A DNA stretch of 64,000 bases from Pedobacter sp. KBW06 (GTDB lineage Bacteria > Bacteroidota > Bacteroidia > Sphingobacteriales > Sphingobacteriaceae). Where the stretch lies: NCBI RefSeq assembly GCF_003852525.1, contig NZ_QAJL01000005.1, forward strand, positions 532,853 to 596,852. The letters run 5' to 3'. The notes beneath the pieces are model-generated. The model had not been told where the DNA came from. It did not search any database and worked only from the letters and a program-made list of their open reading frames with translations. Position 1 is the first letter of the stretch. Each line of letters starts with the position of its first letter. This document shows positions 1 to 8,900 of the stretch, piece after piece. The position numbers and the translations under genes were made by a program.

Positions 1-2351
1 ACGTTGGTATATTCAGGGTATTTTAGTCGCCCTGAACCGGCAGGATAAACATCCCTGTCTTCTCTTGCCAATTTAACGTTTGGCTCCACAAGATTGAGGT
101 CTTTGATATAAGGGGCATTCATTTCTTTGCCATAGATTCCTTCCAGTGTTGCGCTGAAACCGAAAGGAAGTTTCTGATCTATCGCCAGATTTGAGCGCCA
201 TACCTGCGGCATTTTAAAGTTTGGATCTGTCAGGTCGATCTCTGAAGTGGCTACATTGGCCGTTCTTGGCTGATTGTCCACATCAGGATTAAATTTGATT
301 CCCGATGCAGCAGCAGCGGTGGCATTGATTCTGCCTAAATCTACACCCGAATTGTTATAAGCATTTCCCAGCCAAACATATGGGAGCCTTCCGGTAAAAA
401 TCCCGGTTCCTCCGCGAATAATGGTGTTGCCATCATTGTTGATGTCGTAGTTAAAGCCTAACCTCGGGGAGAAAAGTAATTTTGTTTTCGGTTGTCTACT
501 GGTGCGGTATCCTTCTGCTTTGAAAGAATTTGCGAATTGCTCATTCTCCAGTGGTTTATCCAGGAATACCGGGATGTCGACGCGAAGGCCACCCGTTAAT
601 TTCAGGCCTTCCATAGCGGTATATTCATCCTGTGCATAAAATCCAAGCTGCATGGCCCTGAAAACGGAAGTCGGAATCTTTACATCCGGGATTTTTGAGT
701 AAGTGAGCTGGTAAATGGTTGGTGCTTGTGCTTTGGCAAAAGCATCAAGACTGGCATAGGTATAATTTCCCCAGATGTTCTGGATAAAAAGGTTGTCGAA
801 TTTAAAAAACTCATTCTGTGTACCAATGGTGAAATGATGGTCATTATGAATGATGTCCAGGTTGTCTGTCAGCTGGAAAAGATGTTGCTTTTGTCGTGCG
901 GAAGGCGAATACCCTTCTGTTCCCGCAACCATCGTTTTTGTCGCATCCAGCTGAATCGTTACCTGTGGAAAGGGGCTGCCCGGAATTTCCCTGTTATCTC
1001 TTACATTGGAATAGCCGACGATCAGGTTGTTCACCACATTATTTGAAAAATAGGTATTTAACTCTGCAACTGTAATGTTCGTTTTATTTGTCTGAATGTA
1101 TTTATTGTTCTCAAAACGCAGTGAATTGATGCCATTGCTGATGTCATCGCGCTTTCCGTTCACATAATTATGACGCAGGGTAAGTCTGTTTTTAGCATTG
1201 ATCAGGTAATCAAAGCGAAGAAAGAATTTCTCGCTATTGGTCTTTTTGCTGATGTCTTCAAACTTTCCAGGATCATAGTTATAGGTATTTTTTAGGGTAT
1301 TGTAGAAACTTTGCGCTGTTTCCAATGGAATCTGGGCTTCGTTTGAAGCTCCTTTGCCCCTGTTGGCCTGGTACAATAGCGGTTCGTCACGACGACTGAT
1401 CTCCGCATTGACAAAGAAAAACAGTTTGTCTTTAACCACAGGTCCACCTAAACGGAAACCATACTGATAGTCGGTAAAGTCATTGAATTTTGTTCTTTTA
1501 TCGTCCGGACTTTTGCCCACCAGATTTTGGTTCTTGCCAAAGGTATAGGCAGAACCGGAGAAAGTGTTCGTTCCGCGACGGGTAACGGCGTTAATTCCGG
1601 CACCTGTAAAACTGCCTTGTTTTACGTCAAATGGGGCCAGTACTACCTGAATTTCATCAATTGCATCTAAGCTGATGGGTTGTGTTCCCGCCTGTCCGCC
1701 TGGTGAACCTGTAGTTGTTCCCCCGCCTACACCATAGCCCATGATGTCGTTGTTCTGGGAACCATCAATCTGGATGTTATTGTACCTGTTGTTACGTCCT
1801 CCAAATGACAATCCGGAGGATTGCGGTGTAAACCTGGTATAATCAGCCAGGGACCTGTTTAATGAAGGATAACGATCGATGTCTGTTCTGCTGATGTTGG
1901 TCGAAGCCCCGGTTTTTGCCAGGTTTCTTGAAGACCCGGCCCTTTGTGCGGTGACTTCTACTGCCTGAAGTTCCTGATTTTCAGAACTCATGTATACTTT
2001 TAAGGTATAGACCTGTCCGAGGGAAAGAAACACGTTGTTTTCCGTATAGTTGCGGTTTCCGATATGGCGTACTTCAATTCTGTAAGGTCCTCCTACGGGT
2101 AAATTTTGCAGATTAAAAGCCCCTTTATCTGAAGTTTTGCTTTCAAAACGGGAGTTTGCCGGGAGATAAGTAACGATAATACCTGCGCCGGAAAGTGGTA
2201 TGTTGGAATTGTCAAATACGGAACCCTTTATTCCGGAAGAGGTTGCCCCCTGTGCCTGCGCCGAAATCTGACTGAACAATAAAGTGCTGAATACCAATAA
2301 TGCCAATGCAAAGGGCAATAAACAATGTCGTAATCCTGATCTGTGTTTCAT
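1..2351 (-). CDS. TonB-dependent receptor, Oar-like (3' end outside window)
   Basis: This is an outer-membrane TonB-dependent transporter, read from an ATG at 2351 and open to the left edge, so the C-terminal part of the barrel is missing. The N-terminus (MKHRSGLRHCLLPFALALL) is a signal peptide. It is followed by a carboxypeptidase-regulatory-like beta domain (about residues 37-115) and then a plug domain with the motifs GGRNNRYNNIQIDG and TGAGINAVTRRGTN, as in Oar/Cna-B-type receptors. The rest is barrel strands. It lacks the SusC-type DEVVVVAYGT box seen in the receptor at 10852, and no SusD partner is visible. It lies 23 bp downstream of fecR and is probably co-transcribed with the sigma/FecR pair. 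The N-terminus shows no STN signalling domain, so direct FecA-style signalling to FecR is not obvious. Substrate is unknown. Family assignment is firm. Confidence 0.9.
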   Translation of the reverse strand, partial: MKHRSGLRHCLLPFALALLVFSTLLFSQISAQAQGATSSGIKGSVFDNSNIPLSGAGIIVTYLPANSRFESKTSDKGAFNLQNLPVGGPYRIEVRHIGNRNYTENNVFLSLGQVYTLKVYMSSENQELQAVEVTAQRAGSSRNLAKTGASTNISRTDIDRYPSLNRSLADYTRFTPQSSGLSFGGRNNRYNNIQIDGSQNNDIMGYGVGGGTTTGSPGGQAGTQPISLDAIDEIQVVLAPFDVKQGSFTGAGINAVTRRGTNTFSGSAYTFGKNQNLVGKSPDDKRTKFNDFTDYQYGFRLGGPVVKDKLFFFVNAEISRRDEPLLYQANRGKGASNEAQIPLETAQSFYNTLKNTYNYDPGKFEDISKKTNSEKFFLRFDYLINAKNRLTLRHNYVNGKRDDISNGINSLRFENNKYIQTNKTNITVAELNTYFSNNVVNNLIVGYSNVRDNREIPGSPFPQVTIQLDATKTMVAGTEGYSPSARQKQHLFQLTDNLDIIHNDHHFTIGTQNEFFKFDNLFIQNIWGNYTYASLDAFAKAQAPTIYQLTYSKIPDVKIPTSVFRAMQLGFYAQDEYTAMEGLKLTGGLRVDIPVFLDKPLENEQFANSFKAEGYRTSRQPKTKLLFSPRLGFNYDINNDGNTIIRGGTGIFTGRLPYVWLGNAYNNSGVDLGRINATAAAASGIKFNPDVDNQPRTANVATSEIDLTDPNFKMPQVWRSNLAIDQKLPFGFSATLEGIYGKEMNAPYIKDLNLVEPNVKLAREDRDVYPAGSGRLKYPEYTN

Positions 2352-2374
2352 GTTTGAATAATTTGTCTGTGGTG

Positions 2375-3415
2375 TTATTTTGTGGTTTTATTCTCTTTTA
2401 TATGGATTTCCTGAGCCTTTCGTTCGTACTGAACCGGGGCCTGGGCCTTAATTTCTTCAAGGATGCTTTCCAGTGATTTACCTCTGGTATTCAAGGTGAT
2501 GCGGAGAGCAGCAAGGCTTTCGTCGTCCAGGTAGATCTCCAGTTTAAACTGCTCTTTAAGCAAGGTCACCACCTGACTTAAAGGGGTTTCGTTGAAGGCT
2601 AAGGCTGGTTTATCCGATGTTATTAAATGTGGGGCTGCTGGTTTCTGAACTTGTTTGGAAGGGGTAATTTTGGCTAATGTTCCTTCGTTTTTTATAAACA
2701 CAGCCTGTTCGTCCGGCAACAGGAATACCGTTGAATTCAGGGCTGTTTTTACCCCTACCTTTCCTGTTTTTACGGTCACCCTGACCCTGGCTCCAGAAGG
2801 CTGTGCATCAACCCAGAATGAAGTTCCAAGAACTACGGTCTGAACTTGTCCGCTATAGACAATAAATGGTCTATTGGCATCATGTTTCACTTTAAAAAAT
2901 GCCTTTCCACTAAGGTTTAATTCTCTCTTTTGCTGGACAAAATGAGCAGCATATCGCAAAGATGCACCTGGATACAGGGTAACTATGGAAGAATCAGGTA
3001 AGGTGATTTCCCTGTTTATCCTTCCCTCATTGCTCACTTCTACAGGCTTAGCTGCGGAAGCCTTTGCGGTTTGCGGTGCGGTTTTGAATTCCGGCTTAGG
3101 TTGCAGAAATAAAGCCCATACCATCAGGAAAGGGAAAAGCACTGCCGCAATACGGAGCGACCAGGTTTTAAAGTTCTTCTTCACGCTTTCCCTTCGCAGG
3201 ATGGTTGCCTTCAGTTCTTCAAAACCAGATTCATCCATGCTTTCTTCTGAGATGGGTTGCTGATCGAGGTAATCCAGGTGTGCTTTGAAAAAGTTTTCCT
3301 GTTCTTCTTCAGTACAGCTGCTGAGCCAGTCTAAAATCTGCTGATGCTGTGTTTCCCCCAGTGTATTCTGGAAAAAGCGGGTCATCGTTTCTTTTGTAAA
3401 AGGAGTATTCTTCAT
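2375..3415 (-). CDS. FecR family anti-sigma factor
   Basis: A 346-residue inner-membrane anti-sigma/sigma-regulator. The cytoplasmic N-terminal part (about 1-85) precedes one transmembrane segment near residues 86-103 (SLRIAAVLFPFLMVWALFL). The periplasmic FecR domain follows (about 130-235, with PDSSIVTLYPGASLRY and GKAFFKVKHDANRPF). The C-terminus is a DUF4974/secretin-TonB-like fold (about 270-340, with NETPLSQVVTLLKEQF). This is the standard Bacteroidota architecture. It starts 60 bp after the ECF sigma stop and ends 23 bp before the TonB receptor, so the three genes form a sigma/anti-sigma/receptor unit. It presumably holds the sigma factor inactive until the receptor signals. The signalling route is inferred. 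Confidence 0.93.
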   Translation of the reverse strand: MKNTPFTKETMTRFFQNTLGETQHQQILDWLSSCTEEEQENFFKAHLDYLDQQPISEESMDESGFEELKATILRRESVKKNFKTWSLRIAAVLFPFLMVWALFLQPKPEFKTAPQTAKASAAKPVEVSNEGRINREITLPDSSIVTLYPGASLRYAAHFVQQKRELNLSGKAFFKVKHDANRPFIVYSGQVQTVVLGTSFWVDAQPSGARVRVTVKTGKVGVKTALNSTVFLLPDEQAVFIKNEGTLAKITPSKQVQKPAAPHLITSDKPALAFNETPLSQVVTLLKEQFKLEIYLDDESLAALRITLNTRGKSLESILEEIKAQAPVQYERKAQEIHIKENKTTK

Positions 3416-3475
3416 GTCGATATGAAGCTATACGGATGAAGGAGCAGACAACCCTACCCTGCAGATAAAAAAAAA

Positions 3476-4051
3476 TTAAAGGTTCAGCAGAATGAGGAAT
3501 ACCAGCAACTGCTCGTTTTTGAGAACACCCCTTAAAAAGCGCAGGGTCTTGGTCAGGTGCTTTTCTACAGCCTTAATAGAGATGTTCAACTGATCAGCGA
3601 TTTCCTTGTTGGAGAACTGCTGTCCGCGGCTCAGGTCAAAGACTTCCTGGTTTCTTTTGGGTAATTTCATTAAAACCGATGAAATCATGCGCTGGTAGTC
3701 GGCGTAGATAATCTGGTTGTGGGTACTGTCGTCCTGTTCAGGAATTACCGGATGAAGGCTCCAGATTTTTTCCTGACGTTTTGTTTGACGTAAGGAATCG
3801 ATGAGCAGATTTTTGGCCATGGTATAAATCCAGTTCTTTGCACTTTTGGAAAGGTCCAGATGCGTTCTCTTCTCCCAAACTTTGATAAAAGTACACTGGA
3901 TCATCTCCTCTGCCAGGTCCTGGTCCCGGCAATAAGCATATAGGAAATGATAGAGCTGACGCTCATATAAACGATAGAAATATCCCAGTGCCTCGACGTT
4001 TCCATCTTTGAGTTCCTGAGCTGCATGCCTGTCGTCTGTAAATAATTCCAT
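3476..4051 (-). CDS. ECF RNA polymerase sigma factor, FecI-like
   Basis: A 191-residue extracytoplasmic-function sigma-70 factor. Region 2 is visible around residues 25-90 (LYHFLYAYCRDQDLAEEMIQ, then FIKVWEKR). Region 4 has the helix-turn-helix around residues 130-178 (LPKRNQEVFDLSRG, then FSNKEIADQLNIS and KAVEKHL). The short hydrophobic tail (LLVFLILLNL) is common in the Bacteroidota family. It is the first gene of the sigma-FecR-receptor unit and probably directs transcription of the receptor operon. The 206-bp gap to the divergent gene at 4258 would hold its own promoter; I could not assign the boxes confidently. Confidence 0.93.
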   Translation of the reverse strand: MELFTDDRHAAQELKDGNVEALGYFYRLYERQLYHFLYAYCRDQDLAEEMIQCTFIKVWEKRTHLDLSKSAKNWIYTMAKNLLIDSLRQTKRQEKIWSLHPVIPEQDDSTHNQIIYADYQRMISSVLMKLPKRNQEVFDLSRGQQFSNKEIADQLNISIKAVEKHLTKTLRFLRGVLKNEQLLVFLILLNL

Positions 4052-4214
4052 GGATCCCGCCGTAAATTTTTGTCAAAATTATTCAGATCAGGTCCGCCGG
4101 AGGTTTAGTCATCATTATCAAATTATTATATCCTTTCCGGGATTCTGCCTGATTTTTAATGATGCTTAATAAATTGTTAACCTATAGCTAACGCCAATGG
4201 TATTGGAATAATTC

Positions 4215-4222
4215 TAGTTTTG
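4215..4222 (+). promoter_or_regulatory. Candidate -7 promoter box (TAGTTTTG)
   Basis: TAGTTTTG matches the Bacteroidota TAnnTTTG consensus exactly and lies 35 bp before the ATG at 4258. I see no convincing -33 TTTG at standard spacing, so the call is tentative. Confidence 0.35.
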
Positions 4223-4257
4223 CAGCATTCGGGATTTCTCCTGAAAAATCGATTTCT

Positions 4258-5730
4258 ATGGAAAAAAGAAGGTCATTTCTTAAAAATATTGCCTTATTAG
4301 GCACCGCACTTAGTGCTCCGGCAACACTCTTTGCCAGCGGTAAAGCTTTTGTGAGCCCGGTTCTTAAAGATTCTTTGATTAGCGGAAAAGTGCTCGACCA
4401 GGGGAAAGGAATCAAGGGTGTTCCCGTTACTGATGGTTTTAACATCGTAACCACGGATCATCAGGGCTCATTTTCGTTGCAGGCAGATCCGCGCAGCGAA
4501 TTTATTTACATCACTATACCTGCCGGATATGAATTCAATCATGAATCAGGAATTGCGCAATTCTATAAACCGATTGCAGCCGGCGATTTTAACTTTAGCC
4601 TTAAAAGGCTCGCTAAAGACGACAATGAGCATATATTTGTGGTATGGGCAGATCCGCAGATCCAAACCGATGCAGATGCACAAAATATACTGACTCAGGC
4701 CGGCCCGGATCTGGTAAAGCTAAAGTCGGGTTATCCTGAAGGAACGTTGATCCATGGCATTTGTGCCGGAGATATCGTATGGGACCAGTTCCGCTTATTT
4801 AAAGATTATAAAAGCAGCATTGGTCAGTCGGGCATTCCCTTTTTTCAGGTGATCGGAAATCACGATATGGACCTTGACGTCCGTACAGATGATTTGTCTG
4901 CCAGGACTTTTAAACAGAATTTTGGCCCTTCTTATTATGCTTATAACCGGGGCAAGATTCATTATGTAGCTCTGGATGATGTGTTTTTTCTTGGAACAGG
5001 AAGACGCTATATCGGTTACCTGACCGAAAATCAACTCCATTGGCTGGAGCAGGATTTATCACATGTACCGCTGGGGACAACGGTAGTGCTTACCCTTCAT
5101 ATTCCTACAAATACGGGGCAAAAAAGGCGGTATGAGCTGAAAGAAGATGACATTGCCAATGTGGTGTCTAACCGGGAGCAATTGTATAAAATACTGAAAC
5201 CTTATCAGAGTTATATTTTATCCGGTCATACGCATTTTAATGAACACATTGTAGAAGGAAACAGGCATGAGATTGTGCATGGTGCAATTTGTGGTGCCTG
5301 GTGGAGCGGACCAGTTTGTTATGATGGTACGCCTAAAGGATATGGCGTATATGAAGTAAAGGGAAATCAGCTGAGCTGGTATTATAAGTCTATTGGTAAA
5401 GATAAGGACCATCAGATCAGGGTTTATGACCGGAGTAACAAAGCTAAACCGGGACAGGTGGTGGCCAATGTATGGAACTGGGATGCTTCGTGGGAGGTTA
5501 ACTGGAAAGAAGATGGGGTATTGAAAGGTGCGATGACGCAGTTTTCAGGGAAAGATCCGATGGCGATTGATTTGTATGAGGGTGCGGTTAAGCCTCAGGA
5601 ACAGCCTTGGGTAGAACCGATTCTTACGGATCATTTGTTTTATGTGACTCCCTCTGCAACTGCCAGGCAGGTTGAGGTTGTTGCCAAAGACAGGTTTGGT
5701 CAGGTTTTTACAGCGCAGATTGACTTGTAA
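4258..5730 (+). CDS. Exported calcineurin-like metallophosphoesterase
   Basis: A 490-residue secreted or periplasmic metallophosphoesterase. The N-terminus MEKRRSFLKNIALLGTALSA resembles a twin-arginine signal (RRSFLK). An immunoglobulin-like MetallophosN domain follows (about 35-120), then the calcineurin-like core (about 125-345) and a C-terminal MetallophosC domain (about 355-490). Core metal and phosphate motifs are visible: WADPQ (D-x-Q where many relatives have D-x-H), GDIVWD, GNHDMD, LHIP and SGHTHFNEH. The three-domain layout is standard for Bacteroidota enzymes of this type. Substrate cannot be read from the sequence. It stands alone: the sigma factor is divergent and the GH31 gene converges on it. 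A hairpin element and a strong terminator follow the stop. Confidence 0.9.
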   Translation: MEKRRSFLKNIALLGTALSAPATLFASGKAFVSPVLKDSLISGKVLDQGKGIKGVPVTDGFNIVTTDHQGSFSLQADPRSEFIYITIPAGYEFNHESGIAQFYKPIAAGDFNFSLKRLAKDDNEHIFVVWADPQIQTDADAQNILTQAGPDLVKLKSGYPEGTLIHGICAGDIVWDQFRLFKDYKSSIGQSGIPFFQVIGNHDMDLDVRTDDLSARTFKQNFGPSYYAYNRGKIHYVALDDVFFLGTGRRYIGYLTENQLHWLEQDLSHVPLGTTVVLTLHIPTNTGQKRRYELKEDDIANVVSNREQLYKILKPYQSYILSGHTHFNEHIVEGNRHEIVHGAICGAWWSGPVCYDGTPKGYGVYEVKGNQLSWYYKSIGKDKDHQIRVYDRSNKAKPGQVVANVWNWDASWEVNWKEDGVLKGAMTQFSGKDPMAIDLYEGAVKPQEQPWVEPILTDHLFYVTPSATARQVEVVAKDRFGQVFTAQIDL

Positions 5731-5760
5731 GGTGCCGTGCCGGAATTTTACGCTGAAGAT

Positions 5761-5848
5761 TTAAAAAATGAAAGCTGTTTTCAGGCTGAAATCTTTGCCT
5801 GAAGGGGCAAATCTTTCTATGCCTTCATCCATACTTTCATTTTTTTAA
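5761..5848 (+). repeat. 3' hairpin element, copy A (divergent)
   Basis: The outer arms TTAAAAAATGAAAG and CTTTCATTTTTTTAA enclose a core (about 5783-5824) that contains TTTGCC-TGAA-GGGGCAAA as an inner hairpin and AGGCTG...ATGCCT as a middle stem. The same core recurs at 15502, 16193 and 21120. This copy is the most diverged and begins 30 bp after the metallophosphoesterase stop. Confidence 0.75.
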
Positions 5849-5897
5849 AAATTACTGCGGAAATACGACACTTCTCATTATTTAAAGCATGATTAAA

Positions 5898-5936
5898 AAA
5901 GAAAACCCCGCAAATCAGATTTGCGGGGTTTTCTTT
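5898..5936. terminator. Bidirectional rho-independent terminator
   Basis: A 39-bp inverted repeat has arms AAAGAAAACCCCGCAAATC and GATTTGCGGGGTTTTCTTT with a one-base centre. It is flanked by an A-run and a T-run and lies between the convergent metallophosphoesterase and GH31 genes, so it can serve both. Confidence 0.9.
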
Positions 5937-5950
5937 ATCGGATTGAAATT

Positions 5951-8900
5951 TTAGAATTTGACGGTATTGAGATTTTTGTCTACCAAAATTCCTTCAATAG
6001 CTTTAAGGCTAAAGTTTAGTTTACGTTTTGCTTTTAATTTTAGCACGAAAAGTTCTGTGCTGCCATTTAAAGTCTCTTTGTTACCGATGTTAACGAAAGT
6101 TGGGTATAAAACTTTCTCGCCGTTCGTGTGCAACCTGTCGTTGGTCAGGTTTTCCATTTGTTTTACACTCAGGTTTTGTACGCCTATAAATTCGTAATCC
6201 GCTGAAAGGTATGGCAATGAGAAGCTGAGCGCATTTACCGATTTCAGGTTTACCCCTTTTACTTTAATCTCGACGATTTCGTCTTTGTTATAGCCAGGTT
6301 TTGCAGTACTGATTTCGATCTTACCGGATACTTTTTCTGTTTTAGCAGCTTCTGCTCCGCCATTGAGTTGTGTCGCTACAACTGAGATGTCGTAGGCATC
6401 GATACGGTCGTTTTTATTGATGTCACCATTGCTGATGTATCCCTCGAAATCCGCATCACCTTTTTTCAAACCGGTGTAATTGGTGTAAGAGGTGAAATCA
6501 TTCATGTCAATCAGACGATCGTTGTTGATATCGCCTGGAAGGTAACTCTCTGTTCCGGGAACTTTGAATACATACAATTCACGACCTGAACCGAAACCAC
6601 CAACACCATCGGCGACAGCAATTTTGATGAAACGGGCGGTTGGGTGATTGGCGAAGTTGAAGATTTTTACATCCTCTGCGTTTTTCCATTCAAATGAACC
6701 TGCTTCTGTCCAGTTTTCCTTATTGTTGCTATAGAATACCTTGCCTTTTAGCAATATTCCGTTTCCTCTTCCTCTGCGTGGCAGATAATGGAATTTGTCC
6801 AGCTGGTTAATTGATTTCAGGTCCATGATGATGTCAAAAGGAACAGATTTTACGCCCCATTTGGTATGCCACATGTTTCCTTCGTCATAATCGAACAATT
6901 TATCAATTTCTGATTCTTCCTGATTTTCGGCAGTGGTTTCTGCTACGATTCCGGAAATGGCAAATTCCAGCGGATTAGATTTTGTAGTTGCCTTCAATTC
7001 CGTCCAGTCTGAGAAACCATCTTTATTTACCGCACGTAATTTAAAGGAATAGGGCGTTTCTGCCAATAACCCATCAAATAACAAGGTGGTATCCTTAATC
7101 GTGGTATAGTGCATGCCATTGAAATCTATTTCATAGAAATCGGCATGATCAACTTTGTTCCAGGTTGGTTTTAAGGTGTATGCCTCGGTGTTTTTCTCTG
7201 TAATGCGGGCATTTGCCGGAGCGGTTAATGTTCCGGATGAAATGCGGTGCTGATCAGCAGGTTCAAATTTAAAACCTTCTACTACCACAGAAACCTCATT
7301 TAAGGCAATGTCAGTGCTCGCCAGTTTTACCAGCAGTTGCGGATTTTTGGTGATGATCACTTTTTCAAACTCAGTCCCTTTGGTCGCATATTTATTGAGA
7401 CTCGGTTTGGCCTCATAGAAATATACATTCTCCTGTTTTTGGAACTCGTCAATGGTGTTGACTTCCGTTAATCTGATTTTATCGTTTCCGATTTTAGCGG
7501 AGAGTTTCTTTGGTTTTTCTGTAACGTTTATTCTGAGCTCAGTTGCCTTGTCCTTTACAAAGCCATCGAAATCGCCTTTGGCGGGGTGGATGGTCACTGT
7601 TACCTTGTTTTTCTCCTGATCTGACTCGATTAAACTCGAAGTCCCTTTGCCCAGTTTATAGGCTTCGGTTACCCCGTCATCGTCGTATTCCGTGAAAGTC
7701 GTTTTTCCGGCAGGATAAAGCTCATAAATCCGCTTGCTTTTATTGATCTCCGCCACATTATTGTTCGGATTTGTCATCGGGATGATTGCACCGCTTTTGA
7801 CAAAGAGCGGTAATTTCCAGAGTGGTGCATCAAAAGTATTAAGGATGCTGTTTCCGGCATACCTTTCTCCTGAGAAGTAATCGATCCATAAGCCTTCTGG
7901 CAGGTAAATGCCATTGCGGATATCGTTTCCTTTATCGTCTGATTTTGTAGCCTGATAAATCGGCGCAACCAGGAAGGAAGGTCCGTACAGGAATTGATAC
8001 TGGGTAGCTGTTCCCTGGGTATAGGCATTAGGATATTCCAGGAACATGGCCCTGATCATCGGTAAGCCGGTCACTGCAGCTTTGGAAATGCTGTAAGCAT
8101 AAGGCATTAATTCTGATTTTAGCTTCAGATAATTGCGGTTAATCGAAGTCACCGGTTCTGCCAATGCATGTGGATATTTCTCATTTGCTCCCCAGCCATC
8201 CATATTCAGCTCCATTGGCGTGAAAGTTTTCCATTGGAAGTCCCTGGCATTGATTGCCGGATTTTTGCCGCCAAAGATGCCGTCCATGTCTGAAGTGATG
8301 TTCGGTTGACCGGATAAACCTGAACCTATATAGGTAGGGATATGGAAACGGATGTATTCCCAAACTCCTCCGGTCTGATCGCCAGACCATACACCTGCAT
8401 AACGCTGCGTACCTGCCCAGCCATCCAGAGAGATGATAAAAGGCCTGCTGCTATTCCCGTAATATGGGATGATTTGTGCGACATCTGCGACACCGTTAAG
8501 TCCGAATGAATACCCGGCACCTACCCAGGCCACATCCGTTTTTAAAACACGAACACCGGCATCTCTTACTTCTTTGATGATGTCCCTTTGAAGTAAAGCA
8601 CTGACTTCCGGTTTTGGATGAAGGTCGGATTGTGTCCATAAACCAATTTCTACACCATTCTTGCGGGCATAATCTCCTAAACTTTTCAGGTTTTGTATAT
8701 TTCCATCTAAAGTTTCGGTCTGTCCGTAGCCAGCGCCGTAACCATCATTGGGCAATAACCAGCCAAATGGCATGTCGTTCTTCTTATACCTGTCGATCAC
8801 CGCACGTGCAGAGAACTGGTAATTGTTCTTCTCTCCGTTGAGGGATTCTTTTATTCCTCCATTGTCTTTCTGGCCTTCTTTATATCGTTTGCCATCTTCA

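Noticed and set aside
726..1046. 106-codon open frame on the plus strand
   Set aside because: It lies antisense to the Oar-like TonB receptor, which has a clear family match through the same DNA.
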